Source of the DNA: Byssovorax sp.
GTDB lineage: Bacteria; Myxococcota_A; Polyangia; Polyangiales; Polyangiaceae
Direction: 5' to 3'
Length of the DNA stretch: 64,000 nt
Assembly (NCBI GenBank): GCA_025362495.1
Contig: JANYGI010000002.1
Coordinates: 49,373 to 113,372 of the forward strand
Both the position numbers and the translations under genes were made by a program. Shown piece after piece: positions 32,190 to 39,793 of this stretch. A model generated the notes under the pieces. That model was not told the DNA's origin, made no database searches, and worked only from the letters and a program-made list of their open reading frames with translations. Numbering within the stretch: position 1 is the first letter of the stretch; every line of letters starts with the position of its first letter.

Positions 32190-32228
32190 CATCACCTATC
32201 TCCACAATCGGCAAAATATCGGTATGAT
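32190..32228 (+). promoter_or_regulatory. Intergenic DoxX/LysR control region with candidate -10 for lysR-type gene
   Basis: This AT-richer stretch has two ATCGG repeats (caATCGGcaaaatATCGGt) and a TATGAT hexamer (32223-32228) that ends 6 nt before the LysR-type ATG. If TATGAT is the -10, the transcript would be leaderless. No good -35 is seen, as expected for an autoregulated LysR promoter. The same region must serve the divergent DoxX gene. Confidence 0.35.
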
Positions 32229-32234
32229 CCATCT

Positions 32235-33227
32235 ATGAATTCGATGGCTCCGCTGGCCCCGTCACCGGACGCGGTCACCCTCGATCAGCTCCGCGTGTTC
32301 CTCCTCGTGGCCGAGCAGGGCAGCTTCTCGGGCGCGGCGCGCAGCCTCCGCCGGGCCCAGTCTGCCGTCAGCTACGCGATTGCCAATCTGGAGCGCGTCC
32401 TCGGCGTGCTGCTCTTCGAGCGCGAGGGGCGCATGCCCACGCTGACCGAGGCCGGCCGCTCGCTCCTGAGCGAGACGCGCGCGATCCATGGCCAGGTCGA
32501 GCAGCTCACGGCGCGCGCCCGCAGCATGGCCCAGGGCGTCGAGCCGCGCCTCGCGCTCGCCGTCGACGTGATGTTCCCGATGAGCGCGCTCGTCGAGGCC
32601 GTGGGCGCCTTCCGCGAAGAGTTCCCCGCGGTGTCGCTCGTGCTCCACGTCGAGGCCCTCGGCGGCATCGCCCAGCTAGTGCTCGACGGGACATGCCGGA
32701 TCGGGATCAGCTCCGAATTGCCGAAATTCCCCGCGGGGCTCACGCGGAGCCCGCTCACGCGCGTGACGATGGCCGGGGTCACCGGGCCGACTCACCCGCT
32801 CGCGAAGCTCAAGGGTCTCATCCCGATGAAGACGATGCAGCGCCACGTGCAGCTCGTGCTCTCGGATCGGAGCCGGCTCACCGAGGGCATCGATCTCGGC
32901 GTGCTCGAAGGGCCGACGTGGCGGCTCGCCGATCTGGGCGCCAAGCACGAGTTCCTGCGCGCGGGCTTCGGCTGGGGCGGGATGCCGCTCCACCTCGTCG
33001 CCGAGGATCTCGAGGCGGGTCGGCTGGTGTTCATCTCGCCGGCCGAGTGGGGCCTGGAGCCGCGCGAGATCCCGCTCTATGGCATCCATCGCGCCGACGA
33101 TCTGCCGGGCCCCGCGGGCCGCTGGCTGCTCGATCGGCTGGAGCACGCCGCGGGGCGCGCCGACGGCGAGCTCGATCGCCTCAAGAACAAGTGCTCTTCG
33201 CGCAAAGGGGCTCACCGCAGATCGTGA
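32235..33227 (+). CDS. LysR-family transcriptional regulator
   Basis: 330 aa. The winged HTH covers about residues 14-75 (LDQLRVFLLVAEQGSFSGAARSLRRAQSAVSYAIANLERVLGVLLFEREGR). A LysR substrate-binding domain begins PRLALAVDVMFPMSALVEAVGAF and includes FGWGGMPLHLVAEDL. Divergent placement suggests it controls the DoxX-EamA pair, and the short AT-rich gap is the probable operator. The effector is unknown. It ends in a hairpin shared with the convergent NlpC/P60 gene. Confidence 0.92.
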   Translation: MNSMAPLAPSPDAVTLDQLRVFLLVAEQGSFSGAARSLRRAQSAVSYAIANLERVLGVLLFEREGRMPTLTEAGRSLLSETRAIHGQVEQLTARARSMAQGVEPRLALAVDVMFPMSALVEAVGAFREEFPAVSLVLHVEALGGIAQLVLDGTCRIGISSELPKFPAGLTRSPLTRVTMAGVTGPTHPLAKLKGLIPMKTMQRHVQLVLSDRSRLTEGIDLGVLEGPTWRLADLGAKHEFLRAGFGWGGMPLHLVAEDLEAGRLVFISPAEWGLEPREIPLYGIHRADDLPGPAGRWLLDRLEHAAGRADGELDRLKNKCSSRKGAHRRS

Positions 33228-33242
33228 GCGAGGCGAGGAGAT

Positions 33243-33288
33243 GAAGCGCGCCGCGGCGCGATCCTCCGGGATCGCGCCGCGGCGCTTC
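33243..33288. terminator. Strong bidirectional hairpin between convergent genes
   Basis: Between the LysR-type and NlpC/P60-type stops lies GAAGCGC-GCCGCGGCGCGATC, a CTCCGG loop, then GATCGCGCCGCGGC-GCTTC. This gives a 14-bp perfect stem plus a 5-bp outer stem with a 2-nt bulge. Neither side has a long T-run, so termination may need Rho or rely on stem strength. Its position between converging genes supports the call. Confidence 0.7.
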
Positions 33289-33306
33289 GATCTCAGGACC
33301 GGGCGA

Positions 33307-34377
33307 TCACTTGCCGCCGGTGCCGCTCCACCAGATCAGCGCGTCGCCGTCGTGCATGATCAGGCTGCCGTCGTCGCCGATCGAGAGCCAGGCGTTCGCG
33401 TGACCATCGGTCTTGGTGTACCAGAGGGCCTGGAGGCTCGGCGTGTAACTGACCAGGTTGCCGTCATTCTGCATCACGGTGAGATTGGCGCTCGTGCCGA
33501 AGGTGCCCGACGACCACAGCGGGCCGACGCCGGCCTGATAGAGCACGAGGTTACCGTCGTCCTGCTGGACGAGGGAGAAGCGCCCATCGCACGACACCGC
33601 AGCCTGGTTGACGCCGAGGCTCTGGCCCGGGCGCAGCGCTCCGCAACCATCGATGGGCTCCGGCGTCTCGGCGGGCGGCGGAGGAGGCGTCTGATCCGCG
33701 GGCGGCGGAGGCGGCGTCTGATCGGCGGGCGGCGCCGCTCCCTGGGTGGGATCCGGCGCATTGATCGAGCGGATCGGCGTGAAATCGGCGAGCTGCGCGC
33801 GCGACATCTGGATGAGCGAGACCGGCTTGCCGGTGGCCGAGTGGTGCATGAAATAGAGCTCGCTGTGATCGGCGCTGGCCCAGCCCGCGAAGAGCATCAC
33901 GTGGCCATAAGGCTTGCGGTAGGTGCGGTTGACGGCGTCGCCGGGGACGAGATCGTCGAAGCCCGGGAGCGCGACGGCGTACTCGCCGCTGACGAAGGGG
34001 GGGAAGAGCGCGGTGCTGGGGTTCTTCGTGAACTGCCAGGCCATCGAGACGAAGCCGCTGCAGTCGCGGCGATACCCGTCGTGATAGGCACCGTCACGCT
34101 GGTAGAGATTGCCGTCCTCGAGCCAGCCGATCCCGCGCTCGATGATCTCGCCGCGCCCCACGGCGCCGGCCTGGTCGCGCACGTCGGCGAGCGCGGCCTG
34201 GCAGCGATCGGTGCCGAGGCTGCTGACATCGCACTTCCAGCTGGAGATCGCGTCGGAGTCGCTGCTGACCTCCTCGGTGTCTGATTGCGTATCGACGGCA
34301 CATCCAGCCTGGGCGACGGCCAGGAACGAGAGGAGTGCGACGGGGGCCAGCGCGCGATTCCAGTTGAATGTCGTCAT
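33307..34377 (-). CDS. Secreted NlpC/P60-type cysteine peptidase fused to B-lectin domain
   Basis: 356 aa from MTTFNWNRALAPV, with GAGGG 6 nt upstream; the longer track start is unsupported. A signal sequence with AVAQAGC lipobox-like end is followed by an NlpC/P60-like domain. This has RRDCSGFVSMAWQF with the nucleophile Cys, and YGHVMLFAGW with the His. A Pro-rich repeat linker (ADQTPPPPP twice) leads to a bulb-lectin (monocot mannose-binding) domain with QDDGNLVLY, QNDGNLVSY and GDDGSLIMHD; the first keeps the canonical QxDxNxVxY sugar-binding pattern. It is probably a cell-wall hydrolase targeted by glycan binding, perhaps for predation or self-wall turnover (inference). Confidence 0.85.
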   Translation of the reverse strand: MTTFNWNRALAPVALLSFLAVAQAGCAVDTQSDTEEVSSDSDAISSWKCDVSSLGTDRCQAALADVRDQAGAVGRGEIIERGIGWLEDGNLYQRDGAYHDGYRRDCSGFVSMAWQFTKNPSTALFPPFVSGEYAVALPGFDDLVPGDAVNRTYRKPYGHVMLFAGWASADHSELYFMHHSATGKPVSLIQMSRAQLADFTPIRSINAPDPTQGAAPPADQTPPPPPADQTPPPPPAETPEPIDGCGALRPGQSLGVNQAAVSCDGRFSLVQQDDGNLVLYQAGVGPLWSSGTFGTSANLTVMQNDGNLVSYTPSLQALWYTKTDGHANAWLSIGDDGSLIMHDGDALIWWSGTGGK

Positions 34378-34738
34378 GCAGACCCTCATCGCACGCGACG
34401 TGCCATGTCTGGCAAAAGGGTCAAAATCGTCAGAACGACGGGTTTCAGCGTGGCTTCGCGCGGGTGGGCGGTGCGCCGTCCGATCGCCGCCCCCGGGTCC
34501 ATCGCGGCTCGGATGGATCATCCATGCCCCACCCACCTGGATCCACCGGTTCACCGCCGCGCCGCGTGTGGACTGTTTGCCTCGCCGGAGGTCGGTGCTC
34601 GTCGGCGATGTCGACGATCGTCGACAGGAGACCTCCGGTGTCGACGATCGTCGACAGCCGTATCGACACGAAACCAGCCGTTTTCAGGGCTATTTCGACT
34701 TCGATGCCCGCGGCACGACGCGTGCTCTATCTCCAGGC
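34378..34738. promoter_or_regulatory. Divergent intergenic region between the two cell-wall-active secreted genes
   Basis: 361 bp separate the NlpC/P60-lectin gene (minus) and the M15-like lipoprotein gene (plus). Apart from two 18-bp palindromes (separate entry) no gene is visible. The ORFs crossing it are low-complexity Arg/Pro reading frames. An 8-bp stretch of AT-rich sequence (gctatttcga) lies near the lipoprotein start. The region most likely holds both promoters. Confidence 0.5.
34609..34656. promoter_or_regulatory. Two perfect 18-bp palindromes, 30 bp apart (operator pair)
   Basis: TGTCGACGATCGTCGACA occurs at 34609-34626 and again at 34639-34656. Each copy is identical to its own reverse complement, and the 30-bp offset equals about three helical turns, so dimers would bind the same DNA face. 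A half-site (TATCGACAC) follows the second copy. The sites lie 80-130 bp upstream of the M15-like lipoprotein ATG. They look like operators for a dimeric HTH regulator, which cannot be named from sequence. Confidence 0.7.
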
Positions 34739-35602
34739 ATGCAAACCCGCTGGCTCTCCCTCCTCCCGATTGTCGCCCTCGTTGCAGCCTGCTCGGTCCC
34801 CGAGAGCGACCAGGCCGACAACGGTGGGGACGACGATGTGCACAACCTCGTCGACATGGCGTCCCCGGACGAGCCGATCCCCGGCCTCGCCGGCGAGGAG
34901 ACGGCGAGCACCTATGAAGAGCCCCTCAGCGGCGGCAGCTGCGTGGTGGGCGGGTCCTACTGTGGCGGCGACAAGGTCAGCGGCGATCACAACACCCTCT
35001 ATCTCTGTCACGGCAAGGCCACGCCGACGGTCATCAAGCACTGCGCCGATGGCTGCAAGGTCAACCCCGGCGCGGACGACTCCTGCGCTCCGGCCCCCTC
35101 GTCGTGCTCGATCATCAACGCGCCTCACGCCTCGTACCTGAAGTGGGGCCTCCACCCCGACGCCTCGGACGCGCTCCAGCACCTCCACGTCACCTCGGGC
35201 CGCGTGATGCAGACGATCGGGAACGCCTCGGCCTCGGCCGGGACCCACGGGCAGGACGGCGTCGCCGGCGGCCACGCCTACTCCGCCGCGACGGACCTCA
35301 GCGTCTCGGGGATGAGCGACTCGCAGATTCGAGTGTTCCTCCAGCAGCTCACCAGCGTCGGATTCGCCGCTTACTACCGCAGCCCCGGCCACGACGGCTG
35401 GCCCTCGAGCGAGGTCCGCCACATCCACGCGATCTGGGTGGGAGCGCCGATGAAGCTCAGCCTGCGCAACCAGATCCGCGACTGGCACGTGAACAGGAAC
35501 GCCCTCGCCAGCCACACCACGTACACGTTCTACACCTGGACGTCGTGCTGGCACTCCTCGCTCTGGCAGACGTACCTGAAGCACAACTCGGCCTCGAACT
35601 GA
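34739..35602 (+). CDS. M15-like (D-Ala-D-Ala peptidase fold) lipoprotein
   Basis: 287 aa from MQTRWLSLLPIVALVAACS, a clear lipoprotein signal (VAAC). An acidic stretch and a Cys-rich module (GGSCVVGGSYCGGDKV, LYLCHGKATPTVIKHCADGCKVN) come first. The C-terminal domain has GGHAYSAATDLSV, matching the H-x6-D of M15 peptidases, and EVRHIHAIWVG, matching the terminal His ligand. I infer a zinc D,D- or L,D-carboxypeptidase-like fold. The gene sits behind two palindromic operators and faces away from an NlpC/P60 gene, consistent with a peptidoglycan role. Confidence 0.65.
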   Translation: MQTRWLSLLPIVALVAACSVPESDQADNGGDDDVHNLVDMASPDEPIPGLAGEETASTYEEPLSGGSCVVGGSYCGGDKVSGDHNTLYLCHGKATPTVIKHCADGCKVNPGADDSCAPAPSSCSIINAPHASYLKWGLHPDASDALQHLHVTSGRVMQTIGNASASAGTHGQDGVAGGHAYSAATDLSVSGMSDSQIRVFLQQLTSVGFAAYYRSPGHDGWPSSEVRHIHAIWVGAPMKLSLRNQIRDWHVNRNALASHTTYTFYTWTSCWHSSLWQTYLKHNSASN

Positions 35603-35611
35603 GGCTGACTC

Positions 35612-36121
35612 TCAACCGAGCTTCCAGAAGAAGATCTTCTGGGCGTTCCAGTAGTCGTGTCCGACAGCGGCGGTGTCGTTCCACAGATCGATGTGGCCCT
35701 GCCCGCTGAAGCCCGGCAGCGCGATGAACGCGACGACGCCCGTCTGGCCCAGCACCTCGTCGGGGGGCGTCGCATCTTTGAGCGTCGCCCACGAGAGATC
35801 CGGCGCTCCCCACTGCTGACGCAGGTAATCGGCGAGATCGCGGGCGCCGCGCGCGAGGCCGTGAGGGCAGAGGCTCCCGCGATAGCCGAGCTTGCCGAGC
35901 AGCAGCGTCTTCCCGCTCCCGGGCTTGCTCGTGAGCGCGGCGATCGCTTCGCGGCTCGCGATGAGCTCATCGGCTATCACCAGCGCCTCCGACATGCGGA
36001 TGGCGCAGGTGTTGACGTTGATCGGGCTCTTCCGGTGGATGAACGGGCAGTCGTGGACGCTCTCGGGATCGGTCTCGTAGTTGAGAACGGCGGCGTCGAA
36101 GGTGGGCCTGGGGAAGCTCAT
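35612..36121 (-). CDS. Tae4-like type VI amidase effector family protein
   Basis: 169 aa from MSFPRPTF; the longer track ORF is antisense extension. INVNTCAIRMSEAL carries the catalytic Cys and GQGHIDLWNDTAAVGHDYWNAQKIFFWKL the catalytic His; both are hallmark Tae4 motifs. CPHGLARGARDLADYL is also family-typical. Tae4 enzymes cut the gamma-D-glutamyl-mDAP bond of peptidoglycan and are delivered by T6SS. No signal peptide, no Tai4 immunity gene and no T6SS gene is visible here. A P-loop-like SKPGSGKTLLLGK lies in a variable loop and is probably coincidental. It is convergent with the M15-like lipoprotein (9 nt) and divergent from thiD. Confidence 0.85.
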   Translation of the reverse strand: MSFPRPTFDAAVLNYETDPESVHDCPFIHRKSPINVNTCAIRMSEALVIADELIASREAIAALTSKPGSGKTLLLGKLGYRGSLCPHGLARGARDLADYLRQQWGAPDLSWATLKDATPPDEVLGQTGVVAFIALPGFSGQGHIDLWNDTAAVGHDYWNAQKIFFWKLG

Positions 36122-36143
36122 GCAGAGAGGATATCCTCCGCGC

Positions 36144-37004
36144 GTGCTCTCCACCGCCCTGACGATAGCTGGCCTCGATCCTTCGGGCGGCGCGGGGATC
36201 GCGGCTGATCTGCGCGCGTTCGACGCGGCCGGAGCCTGGGGCGCGGCCGTCTGCGCGGCGCTCACGGTGCAGTCGACCCGCGGGGTCCGCGCCGTCCGCG
36301 CCGTGGCCACGAAGCTGGTGATTGCCCAGGCCGAGGAGGTGCTGGGCGACGCGCGGGTGCTGGCGATCAAGACCGGCGCGCTCGGCTCGGCGGCCAATGT
36401 GCGCGCCGTGGCGCGGCTGATCGAGGCGCACCCGGCGATCCCCGCGATCGTCGATCCGGTGATGCTCCCGTCGCGAAACGCTGGAAAACAAGCAGGATCG
36501 CGGCTCGATGGCCCGGGGTCGCTGCCCGCGCTCCAGCGGCTCGCGCGGGTCGCGACGCTGGTGACGCCGAACCTCGCGGAGGCGAGCGCGCTCCTCGGCG
36601 GCGTCACGATCACCACCGAGGAAGACGCCCGCGAGGCGGCCCTCGCGCTGGTGAAGGCGGGCTCGCGCGCGGCGCTCGTGAAGGGCGGCCACGGCACGGG
36701 CGCCGAGGCCGTCGACTGGCTGATCGTTGGAGGTCAAACGATCGAGATCACCCGGATCGCCCGGCCCCGCCGCGCGACGCCGCCGCTCCATGGAACGGGC
36801 TGCACGCTGGCCTCGCTGATCGCGGGCCGCCTCGCCGCGAAGAGCGCGGGGCGGCCGCCCGCTGCGGGGGAGCTCGTCGCCGCGGTCCGCTGGGCGCGCG
36901 GGCGCCTCGACGCAGCGATCGCGACCCCGCTCACCACGGGCCACGGGCTGCTCGTGCTCGATCCGCGGCGTCCGGTGCGCCGGAGCACGCCGCTCGCGCC
37001 GTAG
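36144..37004 (+). CDS. thiD: Hydroxymethylpyrimidine (phosphate) kinase ThiD
   Basis: 286 aa from a GTG giving VLSTALTIAGLDPSGGAGIAADLRAF, the usual ThiD start; an ATG 8 codons upstream overlaps the Tae4 start codon. ThiD phosphorylates HMP and HMP-P in thiamine biosynthesis. AIKTGALGSAANV, IVDPVMLPS and LHGTGCTLASLIAGRLA (anion hole and catalytic Asp region) are the ribokinase-fold motifs. In the last motif GTGC replaces the more usual GTGCTxSxAxA only slightly. It leads a tightly packed plus-strand run of four genes. Confidence 0.92.
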   Translation: MLSTALTIAGLDPSGGAGIAADLRAFDAAGAWGAAVCAALTVQSTRGVRAVRAVATKLVIAQAEEVLGDARVLAIKTGALGSAANVRAVARLIEAHPAIPAIVDPVMLPSRNAGKQAGSRLDGPGSLPALQRLARVATLVTPNLAEASALLGGVTITTEEDAREAALALVKAGSRAALVKGGHGTGAEAVDWLIVGGQTIEITRIARPRRATPPLHGTGCTLASLIAGRLAAKSAGRPPAAGELVAAVRWARGRLDAAIATPLTTGHGLLVLDPRRPVRRSTPLAP

Positions 37005-37031
37005 GCGGCGATTTTCGCCTATGCTGCGCGC

Positions 37032-38438
37032 GTGCGTTTTCGCTCGCTCGAGGCGGTGGTGGGCCGGGGCCGCTCCCTTGCGGTCGCGGTCGCCTGTGCG
37101 GCGCTCATGGGATCGATCTCGATCGAGCCCGCGCGCGCCGAGGGGCCGGCGCCCGCGCACGTCGAGCGCGCGGCGATCGCCCTTGTTTCGCAGGCGATCG
37201 CGCGTGATCTCGCCGCCTCGCCCGCGCGCGCGCTGATCGTCGCCTCGCCCCTCGTGAGCGACTCGGCGGCGCCTCGCGGCGCGCTGCTCACGGCGACGAT
37301 CGCCACCCAGATCGCCGGCCGGCGCGGGAGCGGATCGCACGCGCGCCCCGAGCCCATGACGCTCGCCGCCGCGCGCGCCGCCGCGGCCGGCGACAGCGTG
37401 CTCGTGCAGCTCGCCGTGGAGATCGTCGCGGGCAAGCTCCGCGTCACGGCCGACGTCTATCCGGTGCCCCGCAGCGTGTGGTCGAAGATCCGCGATCCCG
37501 AGCCGGGCCCGATCGCGCATGCCTTCGCCGAGGCCCCGATCGACGCCGAGGTCCGCAGCTTCCTCGCGCCGATCCCGCTGGTCACGCTCCACGTCGATCG
37601 CGCGCGCAACTTCGAGAGCGACGTCGTCGCCCTCGCGTGCGGGGATCTCGATCACGACGGCAGCCTGGAGATCGTGGCGATGAGCCGCCGCCGGATCAGC
37701 ACCGTGCGCCTGCACGAAGGCCACGTTCTGCCGCTCCTTTCGCGCAACTGGCCCGATCTCGCGCAGGTGTCGCCCGCCCCGCAACGCGAGCCGATCGGCT
37801 TCGCCACCATGGTCGAGCGCGCCGGCGCGGCCTCGGCGTTCCTCGACGTCGGCCTCACCGATCGCGGCAAGAGCGTGCGCCTCGACGCGGCCCTGCAGCT
37901 CGCGGCGTCGTTCCCCGGCCTCGCGGTCCCCGACGGCGACGTCTCGGTCTGCACGCGCCTCCCCGGCCTGCTCGTCACGGGCGCCGTCGGCCCGTGCGCC
38001 GCGGGCGATCCGCAGCCGTTTTCCAGCTCGATCGGCGGTCAGTACGACGCCGTCGCGTCGAGCCGCCTCGTCACGCAGAAGGGCGCGCCGTACGTGGTGT
38101 GGGCCGGTCGCGAGCGCGGCGTGCTCGAGCTCCGCGACGACGCCGGCCGCAAGCTCGGGGTCGACGCCGTCGGCGCGCAGCTCGCCGTCGGCGATCTCGA
38201 TCAGGACGGCGATCCCGAGATCATCAGCACGCTCGACACGCTGAACCCGCTCGACGACGCGGTCGTCGTCCGCACCTGGGCGCGCACCTCGACGGCGGCG
38301 CCGGCGACGCGCGTGCACGAGATCCTGCGCATCCCCGCGGCCGCCGGCGTTCGCGCCGTGGCCACGTGTCCGCCCGACGGTCCCGGCCGCGCGCCGTTCG
38401 TCGTCGCCACGGCCGACGAGATCTGGGTGGTGCGATGA
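37032..38438 (+). CDS. Secreted FG-GAP/VCBS-repeat protein
   Basis: 468 aa from a GTG 27 nt after thiD. An N-terminal signal (SLAVAVACAALMGSISIEPARA) targets export. Residues ~40-180 resemble a lipoprotein-associated alpha/beta region. The rest contains FG-GAP-type calcium loops LACGDLDHDGSLEIVAMS and LAVGDLDQDGDPEIIST, with a propeller-like repeat of short strands. FG-GAP propellers bind ligands or partner proteins. The next gene overlaps its stop (ATGA), so it is likely a partner of that Tat-exported protein. Confidence 0.8.
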   Translation: MRFRSLEAVVGRGRSLAVAVACAALMGSISIEPARAEGPAPAHVERAAIALVSQAIARDLAASPARALIVASPLVSDSAAPRGALLTATIATQIAGRRGSGSHARPEPMTLAAARAAAAGDSVLVQLAVEIVAGKLRVTADVYPVPRSVWSKIRDPEPGPIAHAFAEAPIDAEVRSFLAPIPLVTLHVDRARNFESDVVALACGDLDHDGSLEIVAMSRRRISTVRLHEGHVLPLLSRNWPDLAQVSPAPQREPIGFATMVERAGAASAFLDVGLTDRGKSVRLDAALQLAASFPGLAVPDGDVSVCTRLPGLLVTGAVGPCAAGDPQPFSSSIGGQYDAVASSRLVTQKGAPYVVWAGRERGVLELRDDAGRKLGVDAVGAQLAVGDLDQDGDPEIISTLDTLNPLDDAVVVRTWARTSTAAPATRVHEILRIPAAAGVRAVATCPPDGPGRAPFVVATADEIWVVR

Positions 38439-39793
38439 TCGCGCGGCGACGCTTCCTCGCCGGAATGGCTTCATTTGCAGGCATTTCCGCGCTCGGTGGC
38501 TCCGCGCGCGCGCTCGGGCGCACGCCGTTCGGCGGCCGGATCGCCATGCACCTGCCCTGGCCGACCGTGGGGATCGATCCCCACGATCTGCGCGATCCCA
38601 CCGCGGCGCTCTTCGCCTCGGCGATCGCCGATTCGATCTTCGCGGCCGATCCGGGCGTCGCGCCCTACCCCACGCTCGCCGCGGCGATGCCGAGCCGCGA
38701 GGGCGCAGACACGGTGGTGCGGCTGCGCGAAGGCCTGAAGACGGCGCGCGGCGTGGCCCTCGACGGGCGCGATCTCATCGCCTCGGTCGAGCGCGCGCGC
38801 ACCCGCGGCGCGGCGTCGGTGCTGGTGCAGGTGCCCCGGCCCCTCGCCCACAAGAGCGATCCGTTCGCGGCCGTCTTCGGCGCGATCGATCCGCCGCACC
38901 TCGCGCGCGCCCTCGCGTCGCCGCTCTGCGCGCTGCTGCCGCGGCGCTTCGATCCCGGCGCGCCCGACGCCACCGGGGCGTTCCGCGCCGACATCTCGGC
39001 CGCGGGGCTCACCCTGACGCGCAACCTCCTCGCGGCACGCGGGCCTTCGTTTCTCGATGAAATCGTGATCGCGCCCGCCTCCGATCTCAAGACGTCGCTC
39101 CGCAGCTTCGAGGCCGAGACCGACGATCTCGGCTGGCTCGGCTCCGGCCTCCACGACGGCCGCAAGGGCGCCGTGAAGATGGAGCTCGGGCGCGCCGCGT
39201 GGATCGTGATGAGCACCGGCCCCGAGGCCGGCCCGTTCAACCTCCCCGGCGTCGCGCAGCGGCTGATCGACGCGCTGCCGCCCGAGCGCCTCGCCCACCT
39301 CGGGATTGGCGCTCTCCCGGCCGCCACCGGCGATCCCGCCTGGGGTGGCCCGCCCGCCGATCTGCTCGTCGACGAGGCCTCGCCGCATCTGGTCGAGGTC
39401 GCGCGCGCCGTGGCGCCCATTCTCTCGCGCCCCGGCCACGAGGTGACCGCAACACCCATTGCACGAGCCGAGATTGCCCGGCGACGAGCGCGCGGCAAGG
39501 CGGCGCTGGCCATTGAAATCGTGCGCGCGGTCGGCCCGACTCCCTTGCACGCGCTCTTCTCCCTGGCCACAGCCGAGGACGTGACGCGCGGGCGCGATCT
39601 CGGCCGCGCGCCACCGAAAGGGCTCACCGCCACGGCCGCTCGTCAGCTCACGAGCGATCTCCGCGTCGGCGTCCTCGGCGAGCTCCGCATCACCGGCGGG
39701 GCCATCCCCGATATCGTGTTTGCCCGATCGACGAGCGGCGAGGGCTGGGACCTCGGCGCCAGCTTTCGCCGCCCGATGAAGCGCACCTCATGA
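38435..39793 (+). CDS. Tat-exported solute-binding-protein-like (SBP family 5-like) protein
   Basis: 452 aa from an ATG overlapping the previous stop; the track's 771-aa version starts in the wrong frame. The N-terminus ARRRFLAGMASFAGISALGGSARALG is a twin-Arg signal with an A-x-A site. The body has PTLAAAMPSREGADTVVRLREGLKTARGVALDGRDLIASVERA, which resembles the start of peptide-binding (SBP_bac_5) proteins, where the substrate protein folds around oligopeptides. The second lobe is shortened compared with DppA/OppA (~530 aa), and no ABC permease is nearby. A binding or sensory role is more likely than import. Confidence 0.65.
   Translation: MIARRRFLAGMASFAGISALGGSARALGRTPFGGRIAMHLPWPTVGIDPHDLRDPTAALFASAIADSIFAADPGVAPYPTLAAAMPSREGADTVVRLREGLKTARGVALDGRDLIASVERARTRGAASVLVQVPRPLAHKSDPFAAVFGAIDPPHLARALASPLCALLPRRFDPGAPDATGAFRADISAAGLTLTRNLLAARGPSFLDEIVIAPASDLKTSLRSFEAETDDLGWLGSGLHDGRKGAVKMELGRAAWIVMSTGPEAGPFNLPGVAQRLIDALPPERLAHLGIGALPAATGDPAWGGPPADLLVDEASPHLVEVARAVAPILSRPGHEVTATPIARAEIARRRARGKAALAIEIVRAVGPTPLHALFSLATAEDVTRGRDLGRAPPKGLTATAARQLTSDLRVGVLGELRITGGAIPDIVFARSTSGEGWDLGASFRRPMKRTS

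Noticed and set aside
35880-35950. P-loop ATPase (SKPGSGKTLLLGK) within the Tae4-like protein
   Set aside because: The protein is only 169 aa, lacks Walker B, and the motif falls in the variable loop between Tae4 catalytic motifs.
35612-36121. T6SS gene cluster
   Set aside because: No TssB/C, Hcp, VgrG, ClpV or TssJ-M-like protein is present in the window; only the effector-like gene is.
35967-38474. 835-aa minus-strand ORF
   Set aside because: Antisense of thiD and the FG-GAP protein. Arg/Asp/Glu-rich, no motifs.
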